Assembly (NCBI GenBank): GCA_009746045.1
Contig: RPFO01001790.1
Location: 1 to 64,000, forward strand
Length of the DNA: 64,000 nt
From: Mesostigma viride
Taxonomy: Eukaryota; Streptophyta; Mesostigmatophyceae; Mesostigmatales; Mesostigmataceae
Direction of reading: 5' to 3'
The position numbers were made by a program, and so were the translations under genes. The notes below the pieces were generated by a model, which saw only the letters and a list, made by a program, of their open reading frames with translations, did no database searches and was not told the origin of the DNA. Positions 9,173 through 21,224 of the stretch are shown piece after piece. The stretch's first letter is position 1. Each line of letters starts with the position of its first letter.

Positions 9173-10315
9173 TCCAATAGTCCCCACGACAGCTCCCAGT
9201 TCCAAATGAAGATCTGCACATACAGGGAACGCCCACATCACAGCACATGACCACAGGCATGTGAGGGAAATAAAAATAAACCGTGTCAACTTTTCTTATG
9301 CACATAAGTGACCCCCAAAATGCAGTTGTAAATGATGCATTCCAAAACAATATGGCACCCACCTGGCCTGCAAATGGCGACAACGAGGCGTTCATGGCCA
9401 TTAATGGCCACTTCTGCCACCATCACAATTGCCGCTATGAAACTTCCAACGGCAACGTCGCAGAATTCCCGCGTGCGGGCCATCTCGAGCGCCGTCGTGA
9501 GGACACCCCAAAGCAGGTCGAGTAGAAACCCCGCCATGAATATGGCCTGCGTGCCGACCTTCTCAAGCGCCATCATGAGCACACCCCAAAGCAAGTCGTG
9601 TAGCAACCCCGCCATGAAAACGACGTGCATCGGCGACATGACCACACCTGCATGGACACCCACACTGATACACGAAAGCATTTAACATGTTGCACAAAGG
9701 TACGCTAGCATCCTAGATGCACGAACAAAAGGAGTTGACACAAACAAATGCACCACTCCTAACTTGTTTCATCCCAATATAATACATGGCAACAACAAAA
9801 CTGCTGCAATGCCCACCTGCGCCGCCAAAGTCTGGCCCCTCCCCTTCAGGATGCCCAAGAAGCCCCACCAGAATCGCGATGCACACCAGCGCAACCACCA
9901 CGCGGCGTACGAATCTGCCATGTTGGCTGAAATCCAGCACACCGACCAACACAAAAATATTCAAGGCAGTCCATGCATTTGAAAACACACACTAATAAGT
10001 TGCCATCATTTCCCCCAGGGATCACCACTTCAAGTACTAAAGGTGGTGGCATGGCCAATTTTACTAACTGCTGGCTAAACACGCCCACCAACAAGTGCAG
10101 AAACTGAATAAAGCACTGAACATTTCAGCAGCATTTCCCCTAGGGAACTCCATGACTAGAGAAGAAAATAAAAAACACCATATGCCCCAACAGTTCCTTG
10201 AATGACCAACATATTTCGTTACCTGAAATCCACCAACCAAAAATTGAAAGCCGCCAACATTCTCTTTATACGACAGCTCTCCTGTTCCTGTGCGGCAAAA
10301 AGAAATGGTGAACAT
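9150..10315 (-). CDS. Multi-pass membrane protein gene, copy 2 (unrecognised)
   Basis: Candidate exons on the minus strand are 10315-10223 (ATG, 31 codons), 10155-10081 (25 codons) and 9991-9764 (76 codons), all phase 0. Introns of 67 and 89 nt start GT and end CTAG or TTAG. They are followed by an open stretch of about 9650-9290 and an exon at 9213-9150 with acceptor GTGCAG and donor GTAAGT. The open stretch encodes a hydrophobic block twice (FMAG...DLLWGVL...ALE, about 26 residues apart). The last exon encodes a helix-like GAVVGTIGWYLLIGYW. Predicted helices are spread through the product, so an integral membrane protein is likely. Joins beyond the third exon are uncertain, and no family was recognised. 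Upstream promoter signals are not clear. Copy 1 lies at 78-1089. Confidence 0.45.
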
Positions 10316-11345
10316 GGCAAGCAAGAGAGGCAAATCAATTCAGCACAGCCACCCCATTAGAGTTGTGGTGAAAAACAATTCCGGCATAGCTTGCGCGACG
10401 CAACAGTGGCCACAACAATACAACACCCTGAATGCCAGCCCCCACCGCGTCTTATCCAGGGGGGGAGTTGAAAATTTCGGCAGCATTTCCCCTAGGAAAA
10501 TGGAATCCCGGGAGATCATTCCAGCGCCATGCCGCCTAGGCTACTCCGCAATGCACGGCCGGGGCAACAGGAACGGAAAACTGGAAATCTCGCCAGCAAA
10601 TTCCCATAGAATTTCCCAAAAGGATGCCTATAAAACGAAAAAACGGGAGTGCCAACAACGAGCTTATGCAAGTGTATGGACATACCAATAACTGCTTGGA
10701 TGGCTGCCCTCGCGTTTTCCCTCGACTCAGTTCATCACCTAATCCAATGCAGCCAACGCTCGTGGGTGTGACCAAAATACAGAACCTCGCAATATTGTTC
10801 GGTCTGTCGAAGCACAAAATTTGCGGTTGTGTTTGCAATTATTGTGTTTGCTCAAATGCAGGATTGACGAGCGCCACACAAAATTTGCATAAGAGGCTAC
10901 CGGTACCTCTACGTAGCATAGATGATCGATCTGGACTTGGCAAAACAGGTTATAATGCCGATCATCTATGCTACAGGTCGATTCTCTATGCTACAGGCGT
11001 AAAAAAACAGGTTATTAGGCCGATCATCTATGCTACATGTCGATCATCTATGCTACAGGCCTATACACGGACTGTTTCGGAATAGCTGAGGCCACTAATA
11101 CGAACCACGCTCCACTTCGGTCTACTACAGCTGCCACACGCTAAGTGTCGGCGCTTGGTATGTGCTGTATGGAGTGGCGTGATCCACAACGTCGTTGTGG
11201 ATCACGCACTACTTTCAGTACATTACCGCGGTTTACTGGACCGAAGGTGGGTCCTCTACACAAAAGGAGGGTCCTCTATCATATAGCCCCGTTTGTTAGT
11301 AAGATGGTGGGGTGGGTCCTCTACAAGAAAGGATGGTCCTCTATA
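9227..11345. repeat. Right copy of the duplicated ~2.1-kb segment
   Basis: Matches 1 to about 2120 at offset 9226, including the CGATCATCTATGCTAC cluster (10913-11056), the 31-nt palindrome (11177-11207) and the first 65-bp units (11247-11345). After 11345 the order departs from the left copy. Confidence 0.9.
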
Positions 11346-11625
11346 TAAATGATAATACGAACCACGCTCCGCTTCGGTCTACTACAGCTGCCACACGCTA
11401 AGTGTCGGCGCTTGGTATGTGCTGTATGGAGTGGCGTGATCCACAACGTCGTTGTGGATCACGCACTACTTTCAGTACATTACCGCGGTTTACTGGACCG
11501 AAGGTGGGTCCTCTACACAAAAGGAGGGTCCTCTATCATATAGCCCCGTTTGGTGGGGTGGGTCCTCTACAAGAAAGGATGGTCCTCTATCATATAGCCC
11601 CGTTTGTTAGTAAGATGGTGGGGTG
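11092..11625. repeat. 257-bp tandem duplication
   Basis: Bases from about 11098 recur 257 bp downstream, so the block holding the palindrome (11177 and 11434) and the 65-bp repeat start (11247 and 11504) is present twice. The junction at 11341-11355 reads TATATAAATGATAATACG. The left copy of the segment has only one such block. Confidence 0.85.
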
Positions 11626-11630
11626 GGTGT

Positions 11631-11762
11631 CGGACGGCCGAGTAGAGGTCACGGAGTAAGGAACCAATCCATGTTCGGTTTGAAACTGACCACGTGTTGT
11701 TACTGGTTGATAGAGGCGGGCCGGGTGTTCAGAGACATTGTTACGGCAAGTAACATACTGTA
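11631..11762. repeat. 132-bp inverted segment
   Basis: Exact or near-exact reverse complement of 2287-2418. Here it lies between the 65-bp repeat and the first 737-bp unit, as in the other copy, but flipped. Confidence 0.88.
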
Positions 11763-12955
11763 CCGTCCGTCAGATTCCTCACTTTTTGCCAGCAACCGCC
11801 AAATACCTCTTGAATCGGTCCTCTCCTCGCCGTTTTCCTCGCCAATTTCCCTCGTCCGGCCCAAACGCCTAGGCCAATTTCAAGCTGAACTTGGCACGCA
11901 TCGTCGTCGATAGCTACGGAGCTTAGAAACTCGGAGTTCTGGACCGTTACGCGCAGGTAACGGCCGTTTTAGTCTGTTTTACTGACTACTACTGTCGTCA
12001 CGGGGTATTTGTTTGAGTTCCCGTCTTAGAAGAGTTTGGGTGCCGGACGCTACGCGGTGACAGGCCGCTAGAAAGCCTACGGACGCGATCTGCTGAAAGA
12101 TTTTGTGGAAACAAATTGTGCGTTCGGATTTTTGCGCTACTCGTGTACGGACAACGTTTGCCGGAAGAGTTTGCGGAACAATTGGGCCGACCTAAAAGTA
12201 GTATATAAGGGCAACAAGATCGGGGGCTCCGCCCCCGAACCCCCGCTACTTGGCAGATTCTGTGCCTCAACGGCTTTTTGTGCCTCAACGGCGAGTACCA
12301 GCACAGCCGTACACTCCCGCTTACACAGCCCGCCCACTAGCAAGACAGCCGAACCTGTACGGCCGGCCACAGCCTGTGATTCCATGGATTACGCCACGAT
12401 TCCATGCAAACTCATGGTGCCGGACGGGTTGCTGGCCTATTTTGGGAAGCCGGTGGCTGAACCGAACCGCAACTAAACCTGGTATGTCAGCACGTCAGGT
12501 CCGTCCGTCAGATTCCTCACTTTTTGCCAGCAACCGCCAAATACCTCTTGAATCGGTCCTCTCCTCGCCGTTTTCCTCGCCAATTTCCCTCGTCCGGCCC
12601 AAACGCCTAGGCCAATTTCAAGCTGAACTTGGCACGCATCGTCGTCGATAGCTACGGAGCTTAGAAACTCGGAGTTCTGGACCGTTACGCGCAGGTAACG
12701 GCCGTTTTAGTCTGTTTTACTGACTACTACTGTCGTCACGGGGTATTTGTTTGAGTTCCCGTCTTAGAAGAGTTTGGGTGCCGGACGCTACGCGGTGACA
12801 GGCCGCTAGAAAGCCTACGGACGCGATCTGCTGAAAGATTTTGTGGAAACAAATTGTGCGTTCGGATTTTTGCGCTACTAGGGTACGGACAACGTTTGCC
12901 GGAAGAGTTTGCGGAACAATTGGCGGACCATAATCGTAGTATAAAGGGCAACAAG
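11763..12955. repeat. ~737-bp satellite, two units, the second truncated
   Basis: Units begin at 11764 and 12502 (period 738). The second stops inside GGGCAACAAG at 12955, where the 733-bp satellite (TTGACAAGTTGGGGG) takes over. The two families share only ACAAG at the join. Confidence 0.9.
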
Positions 12956-13210
12956 TTGGGGGCCCCTTCGGGGCCCGGACTTTTTGGCGCCTGAGCGGGC
13001 GATTGGCGCGTACACCCGCGGGGTGCGTCCTCGGGAACGCCGGCGCCACGCGGGGCGCGCTGCGCGAAGGGGCAGTGGCCGAAGGCGCCGAGGCGGGGGG
13101 GCCAGCGGGAGCCATAAAATTTCGGCTTCGTGCGGCCCGTCCGCAGGCGGAGCCCCCTGCTTTTCCCAGCTTCGAGCCGTTTCCTGGCACGCGCCCCATC
13201 TGAACACATT
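12950..13210. repeat. GC-rich half of a 733-bp satellite unit
   Basis: Runs from the stem GGGCCCC-TTC-GGGGCCC to CATTCAGGCAAGTCATCTCG and then passes into composite A. This variant carries AGCCATAAAATTTCGGCTTCG, as do most of the units that lead into composites. Confidence 0.85.
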
Positions 13211-14524
13211 CAGGCAAGTCATCTCGCTAAAGGTCCACTGGGACGAAATAATTACGTACATGCAAAGTCGAGGCTATGGCGGTGCAGAAAACTGATTGGT
13301 GTAGGAGCATCGATGCATGGATTCGTTCCAAATATTGTAGGCATTTTTTATGAGTTATGGCTGGGACGAGTAGGTCATGCAGCAACATCTGGGTGTAGTT
13401 CGTGGCATGTTTCCCTACCCTTTTGGGAATGCCCTTGGGGCCAGGCCAGGTCACAATATGACGCCCTGGCCGGCCAAGCCGCTGGGGGCCTGCCAGACCA
13501 AAGTCCCTATATGAGTGTGCTTTGGTCCCAGTATGGACACTAAACTGTTTTAGGTTAGTTTGTGGACATTACCATGCAAGGTGCAACTGGCTCCTATTGT
13601 TAGGCGCGAGTTGGACACGATTTGAGGGCTAAAAGCTAAAATTGTTTGCTGACACAGCTAGCCCGCAACACACGTAGCATAGGTGTCACACTTCATGTAG
13701 TGTTCAAGTTGGGGCATGATACAGACAATGTTTGTTCCAACTCTGATTTATTATAATGAGTTGTCTTGAGCACTTCATAATGAGATTAGCACAGCTCATT
13801 TTAAGACACACCACCGCATCTTTATCAAACAATCCCATCCAATTCCCAACTTCACCATGGAATGGCCATCAAATGTTAGCATGTGCACGATCGCTCATGC
13901 CCACTTCAAAATCATCTTAAGAAAGACAGTTTTGTATTCGCTAACTTCTTTATAACCACCACCAGTATGATGCAACCACAGGCCCTCACTGTGACCACTG
14001 TGACCACGGGAAGGGCACGCCATCACATGCAGCCATAAATGTATCTAACGAAGCAAGGCCAGCTGGTATCCAGGCGGCATGTTGCCACCACACACGTCTC
14101 GGTTACGGCGCCGTCACCCATCTTCATGTCCCTGCAAATATGCACCCCATAACAACGTGTGACAACCCACAAGACCCCACGGTGCCCTTTTGCGGGATCG
14201 CAGGGCATGGCAGGGCATGTGCGTGTGTACCACCCCTACCTGCCTGCCCAACGCCCCACTCCCCATGCCATAAGTTTCATGGCTCGTGCCCCAGGTCCCC
14301 TGCCCCGTCCCACCTGCCCACTGTGCCCCTGCTTGTGACTTGCCTCTGACCACATCACGTGCAGGTGGCTGAGGGCCTGCCCCATGCCCCAGTCCCCACG
14401 ACCTGTGACTCATAGCTTCAGAAAGGCTCCCCCTGCCCCCTGCCGCCAGGACCCTGCCCTCCTCCCTGTGGTGCCCCCGCTGGCTGGCTTGCCAATAATC
14501 ACATCTCGTGCATGTGGCTGCCTT

Positions 14525-14698
<174 letters not shown>

Positions 14699-15080
14699 GA
14701 ATATGCACCCCATAACAACATGTGACAACCCAGGGCAGGGCAGGGCAGGGCATGTGCGTATGTACCACCCCTACCTGCCTGCCCAACGCCCCACTCCCCA
14801 TGGCTCGTGCCCCAGGTCCCCTGCCCTGTCCCACCTGCCCACTGTGCCCCTGCTTGTGACTTGCCTCTGACCACATCACGTGCAGGTGGCTAAGGGCCTG
14901 CCCCATGCCCCAGTCCCCACGACCTGTGACTCATAGCTTCAGAAAGGCTCCCCCTGCCCCCTGCCGCCTGGACCCTGCCCCCCGCCCCCTCCCCCCTCCC
15001 CCTGTCCCCATGCCCTCCTCCCTGTGGTGCCCCCGCTGGCTGGCTTGCCAATAATCACATCTCGTGCATGTGGCTGCCTT

Positions 15081-15236
<156 letters not shown>

Positions 15237-15363
15237 CCTAACCCATGCCACATACCCCACGCCCCAAGCCTCGTGCCCCATGTCCCCTGCCAGCCTGCCT
15301 GCCTACACAAGCAAAGCAAACAAACATGGCCCCGCTGGCACAATGCAAAGCACACCTGGTTGA

Positions 15364-15757
15364 TCAGGTAGCGGGCACGCCTGCACAATGAGACATCAAA
15401 AATACACAGCCAGCAAAGTGAAATTCAGTGTGCAAGCCAATGGGGCCTACGTTTGACAGCAAATATGATGAATCCATGTAGAAAAATATGGCACAGCACA
15501 TGGTTGCCCGCCTGCACGTATAGCCCAGTAAAAATTCACGTGCAGCACAGCAGTCAACGACTCCCAAAATTGGTGCATGAGCAAGCATCCATGAGCAACC
15601 ATGGGCTTTCCCTGCCCAGTCTGTTCCAGAAGAAAGCAACACGGATAACGTGGCAATGACATTCCCAAGGAGAATGAAGAGGACGCACCCCACGGATACG
15701 ACAGTGGAAGACAGACTCTTGGTCCGGTATGTGCACGCTGCGACCAAGAAAATTCGT
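15364..15757 (-). pseudogene. Membrane-helix exon fragment, composite A
   Basis: After a polypyrimidine tract and TTTTTCCAG acceptor at 15758, the minus strand is open to 15364. It encodes a hydrophobic helix (VVSVGCVLFILLGNVIATLS). The same frame is kept in B-E with few substitutions, but those copies end about 70 codons in. No family was recognised; it is treated as a captured exon or remnant. Confidence 0.4.
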
Positions 15758-16159
15758 CTGGAAAAAGGGAAATTGCATAAGATGACGGTAAACGTAAATC
15801 ACATTAGATAAAAGCAGATACATTGACCACATCTTTGACACAAATCGCCATCGCCAGCGTTCGTCCCGTGCCAAGCAATCCAGCGCTCAATCCGAATTGT
15901 CTATGGTGACACCAGACATTCGTTTGCCACGTCTTCCATGAACAGCAAAACTGATTTTACAAGGCGTGAAATACGTAAAACTGAAGAATGACGACAATGA
16001 AACAAAACAATCTGATGACGACGTTCAATTTCCAGGTCGCTGGCTATTGTACAGCAAATGCCATAGCGACACGAACCTCTCCCACGCAGGTAGCACGGGG
16101 TTGACGCCCCGCCAGCTCAGAAAGTTTCCTACGTACTCTTCCAATACAAACTTTTGATG

Positions 16160-16440
16160 TATAAAAGCCATGAATTCGCATTCCCCATCCCGATTTCACA
16201 TGCTACGTCGCCCGCCATCGCCAGCCAGCAACAACTATGGTTGCTTCCGCATCACGTCGCTTTGTTTCATTAACATTTTTTGCCCCGACCATGCCGCTTT
16301 TATTATTCACGTTCACTTTACCCATTGCCACTGCCCAGCCTGGTGCGTTCGACGCGACGCTCGCCCCGCCCTGCATGCGAACTAAAATTTGGTACGGTTC
16401 GACCGGTCCAACTGTCCCCGTTCAACCTGAACACTTCTAG
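16160..16440 (+). pseudogene. TATA box and signal-peptide-like ORF, composite A
   Basis: TATAAAAG at 16160-16167 is followed 70 bases later by an ATG at 16237 and a 67-codon ORF. The ORF starts with basic residues, then a long hydrophobic core (MPLLLFTFTLPIATA) and a plausible signal-peptidase site after ATA. The frame then runs into satellite-like sequence and stops at 16440. This looks like the promoter and first exon of a secreted-protein gene cut short. Copies in C and D are intact; B and E are frameshifted. Confidence 0.4.
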
Positions 16441-16454
16441 TCCGTATTTTTGTC

Positions 16455-17310
16455 AGGGTCCAAGGCTGGGGGTGCCAGCGGGAGCCCGAAAATTTCGGTT
16501 TCGTACGGCCGTTTGGCGGGCTGAGCCCCCTGCTTTTCACAGTTTCTAGCCGTTTTTTTTGGCATGCTCCCCGTCTGAACACGTTCAGTTAAGTAAACTC
16601 GCAAAAATTGGCACGGAAATTGCGTGGGAAGTAGGCCGAACCGAAAATTGAACCAAAAACCCGTTCAGAAAAGTGTTCGAACTCAATTTTCGTTCAGGCT
16701 GAACACTCAAAATTTCCCGTTCAGTCTGAACCCTTAGTATTTGTAGTAGGATGTTTGGATAGAGATGCTTCGTCAAACAACTCAGCCCCCTGCCGTATAT
16801 GCCCCCCGGCATTTCTCGCGCATTTTGCTGAATTGAGCTGACGTCATTTTCTGTTCAGAACATGTGAGACTCGATCTTAGGAGGGTGTGACGGCGTTCAG
16901 GCCGGCGGTTACGGGCCGTAACTCGCGGCTCCGCAGGATTTCAGGATGGCGTTCGATCGTGGGGTGCGATCAGGCCGTACGGTACGGCGCCCGCGGCGAT
17001 GTCAGGATGTTCGGGTTTCTCCGTTGCGCAACACGATCGTAGTTAAGTAGTTGACAAGTTGGGGGCCCCTTCGGGGCCCGGACTTTTTGGCGCCTGAGCG
17101 GGCGATTGGCGCGTACACCCGCGGGGTGCGTCCTCGGGAACGCCGGCGCCACGCGGGGCGCGCAGCGCGAAGGGGCAGTGGCCGAAGGCGCCGAGGCGGG
17201 GGGCCAGCGGGAGCCATAAAATTTCGGCTTCGTACGGCCCGTCCGCAGGCGGAGCCCCCTGCTTTTCCCAGCTTCGAGCCGTTTCCTGGCACGCGCCCCG
17301 TCTGAACACG
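16455..17310. repeat. 733-bp satellite, one divergent unit between composites A and B
   Basis: Enters at CAGGGTCCAAGGCTGGGGG and leaves at ACACGTTCAGGCAAGTC. It has the usual landmarks: CTGAACACGTTCAG, GTTCAGTCTGAAC, GCCGTACGGTACGGC and the GGGCCCC-TTC-GGGGCCC stem. Confidence 0.85.
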
Positions 17311-18671
17311 TTCAGGCAAGTCATCTCGCTAAAGGTCCACCGGGACGAAATAATTACGTACATGCAAATTCGAGGGTATGGCGGTGCAGAAAACTGATTG
17401 GTGTAGGAGCATCGATGCATGGATTCGTTCCAAATATTGTAGGCATTTTTTATGAGTTATGGCTGGGATGAGTAGGTCATCCAGCAACATCTGGGTGTAG
17501 TTCGTGGCATGTTTCCCTACCCTTTTGGGAATGCCCTTGGGGCCAGGCCAGGTCAGAATATGCCGCCCTGGCCGGCCAAGCCGCTGGGGGCCTGACAGAC
17601 CATATACAAGTCCCTATATGAGTGTGCTTTGGTCCCAGTATGGACACTAAACGGTTTTAGGTTAGTTTGTGGACATTACCATGCAAGGTGCAACTGGCTC
17701 CTATTGTTAGGCGCGAGTTGGACACGATTTGAGGGCTAAAAGCTAAAACTGTTTGCTGACACTGCTAGCCCGCAACACACGTAGCGTAGGTGTCACACTT
17801 CATGTAGTGTTAAAGTTGGGGCATGATGCAGACAATGTTTGTTCCAACTCTGATTTATTATAATGAGTTGTCTTGAGCACTTCATAATGAGATTAGCACA
17901 GCTCATTTTAAGACACACCACCGCATCTTTATCAAACAATCCCATCCAATTCCCAACTTCACCATGGAATGGCCATCAAATGTTAGCATGTGCACGATCG
18001 CTCATGCCCACTTAAAAATCACCTTAAGAAAGAAAGTTATGTATTCGCTAACTTCTTTATAACCACCACCAGTATGGGGCAACCACAGGCCCTCACTGTG
18101 ACCACTGTGACCACCGCAAGGGCACGCCATCACATGCAGCCATAAATGTATCTAACGAAGCAAGGCCAGCTGGTATCCAGGCGGCATGTTGCCACCACAC
18201 ACGTCTCGGTTTCGGCGCGGTCACCCATCTTCATGTCCCTGCAAATATGCACCCCATAACAACGTGTGACAACCCACAAGACCCCACGGTGCCCTTTTGC
18301 GGGATCGCAGGGCATGGCAGGGCATGTGCGTGTGTACCACCCCTACCTGCCTGCCCAACGCCCCACTCCCCATGCCCCAAGTTTCATGGCTCGTGCCCCA
18401 GGTCCCCTGCCCCGTCCCACCTGCCCACTGTGCCCGTGCTTGTGACTTGCCTCTGACCACATCACGTGCAGGTCCCTGAGAGCCTGCCCCATGCCCCAGT
18501 CCCCACGACCTGTGACTCGTAGCGTCAGAAAGGCTCCCCCTGCCCCCTGCCGCCTGGACCCTGCCCCCCGCCCCCTCCCCCCTTCCCCCTGTCCCCACGC
18601 CCTCCTCCCTGTGGTGCCCCCGCTGGCTGGCTTCCCAATAATCACATCTCGTGCATGTGGCTGCCTTGCTT

Positions 18672-18912
<241 letters not shown>

Positions 18913-19289
18913 TTGACCCATGCCACATACCCCACGGCCCAAGCCTCGTGCCCCATGTCCCCTGCCACCCTGCCTGCCTACACATGCAAAGGAAAGTTTC
19001 ATGGCTCGTGCCCCAGGTCCCTTGCCCCGTCCCACCTGCCCACTGTGCCCCTGCTTGTGACTTGCCTCTGACCACATCACGTGCAGGTGGCTGAGGGCCT
19101 GCCCCATGCCCCAGTCCCCACGACCTGTGACTCATAGCTTCAGAAAGGCTTCCCCTGCCCCCTGCCGCCTGGACCCTGCCCCCCGCCCCCTCCCCCTTCC
19201 CCCTGTCCCCATGCCCTCCTCCCTGTGGTGCCCCCGCTGGCTGGCTTGCCAATAATCACATCTCGTGCATGTGGCTGCCTTGCTTGCTT

Positions 19290-19439
<150 letters not shown>

Positions 19440-19770
19440 CCATGCCACATACCCCACGCCCCAAGCCTCGTGCCCCATGTCCCCAAGTTTCATGGCTCGT
19501 GCCCCAGGTCCCCTGCCCCGTCCCACCTGCCCACTGTGCCCTTGCTTGTGTCTTGCCTCTGACCACATCACGTGCAGGTGGCTGAGGGCCTGCCCCATGC
19601 CCCAGTCCCCATGACCTGTGACTCATAGCTTCAGAAAGGCTCCCCCTGCCCCCTGCCGCCTGGACCCTGCCCCCCGCCCCCTCCCCCTTCCCCCTGTCCC
19701 CATACCCTCCTCTGTGGTGCCCCCGCTGGCTGGCTTGCCAATAATCACATCTCGTGCATGTGGCTGCCTT

Positions 19771-19822
<52 letters not shown>
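19771..19822. repeat. (GGCT)n microsatellite 5
   Basis: Short array of about 52 bp, third of composite B. Confidence 0.95.
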
Positions 19823-20307
19823 CCTGACCCATGCCACATACCCCAAACCCCAAGCCTCGTGCCCCATGTCCCCTGCCAGCCTGCCTGTCTACACGTGCAA
19901 AGGAAACAAACATGGCCCCGCTGGCACAATGCAAAGCACACCTGGTTGATCAGGTAGCGGGCACGCCAGTGTGCAAGCCAATGGGGCCTACGTTTGACAG
20001 CAAGTATGATGAATCCATGTAGAAAAATATGGCACAACACATGGTTGCCCACCTGCACGTACAGCCCAGTAAAAATTCACGTGCAGCAAACTGTCTACCC
20101 ATGCGTGAATTTGGCTTCAGCCCAGTAAAAATCTGCACAACACAAATATTGCACAGCCATTAGAGCAAGTCTAACTTTGGATATGCTGGATGGAAGCAAT
20201 ATAGCACAGCATGACACACCCCTAGTTGCTCACCTTCACCCATATAGCCCAGTGAAAACCCACGTGCAAAGCAAGGCAGCTTATCACACGCAAAACCACC
20301 ATCAACG

Positions 20308-20527
20308 TCAGGAAGCACAGCAGTCAACGGCTCCCAAAATCGGTGCATGAGAAATCATCCATGAGCAATCATGGGCTTTCCCTGCCCAGTCTGTTCCAGA
20401 AGAAAGCAACACGGATAACGTGGCAATGACATTCCCAAGGAGAATGAAGAGGACGCACCCCACGGATACGACAATGGAAGACAGACTCTTCGTCCGGTAT
20501 GTGCACGCTGCGACCAAGAAAATTCGT
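20308..20527 (-). pseudogene. Membrane-helix exon fragment, composite B
   Basis: Open from the CAG acceptor (20528) to a stop at 20308; same hydrophobic helix as in A with a T-to-I change before it. Confidence 0.4.
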
Positions 20528-20936
20528 CTGGAAAAAAGGAAATTGCATAAGATTACGGTAAACGTAAATCACATTAGATAAAAGCAGATACATTGACCAC
20601 ATCTTTGACACAAATCGCCATCGCCAGCGTTCGTCCCGTGCCAAGCCATCCAGCGCTCAATCGCAACTGTCTATGGTGACACCAGACATTCGTTTGCCCC
20701 ATCCCACGTCTTCCATGAACAGCAAAACTGATTTTACAAGGCGTGAAATACGTAAAACTGAAAAATGACGACACTGAAACAAAACAATCTGATGACGACG
20801 TTCAATTTCCAGGTCGCTGGCTATTATACAGCAAATGCCATAGCGACACGGACCTCTCCCACGCAGGTTGCACGGGGTTGACGCCCCGCCAGCTCAGAAA
20901 GTTTCGTACGTACTCTTCCAATACAAAATTTTGATG

Positions 20937-21190
20937 TATAAAAGCCATGAATTCGCATTCCCCATCCCAATTTCACATGCTACGTCGCCCGCCATCGCCA
21001 GCCAGCAACAACTATGGTTGCTTCCGCAGCACGTCGCTTTGTTTCATTAACATTTTTTGCCGCTTTTGTTATTCACGTTCACTTTACCCATTGCCACTGC
21101 CCAGCCTGGTGCGTTCGACGCGACGCTCGCCCCGCCCTGCATGCGAACTAAAATTTGGTACGGTTCGACCGGTCCAACTTTCCCCGTTCA
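20937..21190 (+). pseudogene. TATA box and broken signal-peptide-like ORF, composite B
   Basis: TATAAAAG at 20937-20944 and ATG at 21014 match A, but 11 bases are missing in the hydrophobic core, shifting the frame. Confidence 0.4.
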
Positions 21191-21224
21191 ACCTGAACAC
21201 TTCAAGTACGTATTCTTGTCAGGG

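Noticed and set aside
2628..13217. ORFs of 82-166 codons in the 737-bp satellite on both strands
   Set aside because: Frames differ between units because of small indels, ends run into the next unit, and no domain is visible.
13540..13560. Telomere-like TTTTAGGTTAG
   Set aside because: A single occurrence per composite leader, not a tandem telomere repeat.
13540..14270. Coding potential in the composite leaders, such as the 61-codon minus-strand ORF ending near 14023
   Set aside because: The frame is shared among copies but neighbouring indels vary, and no splice model or domain supports it.
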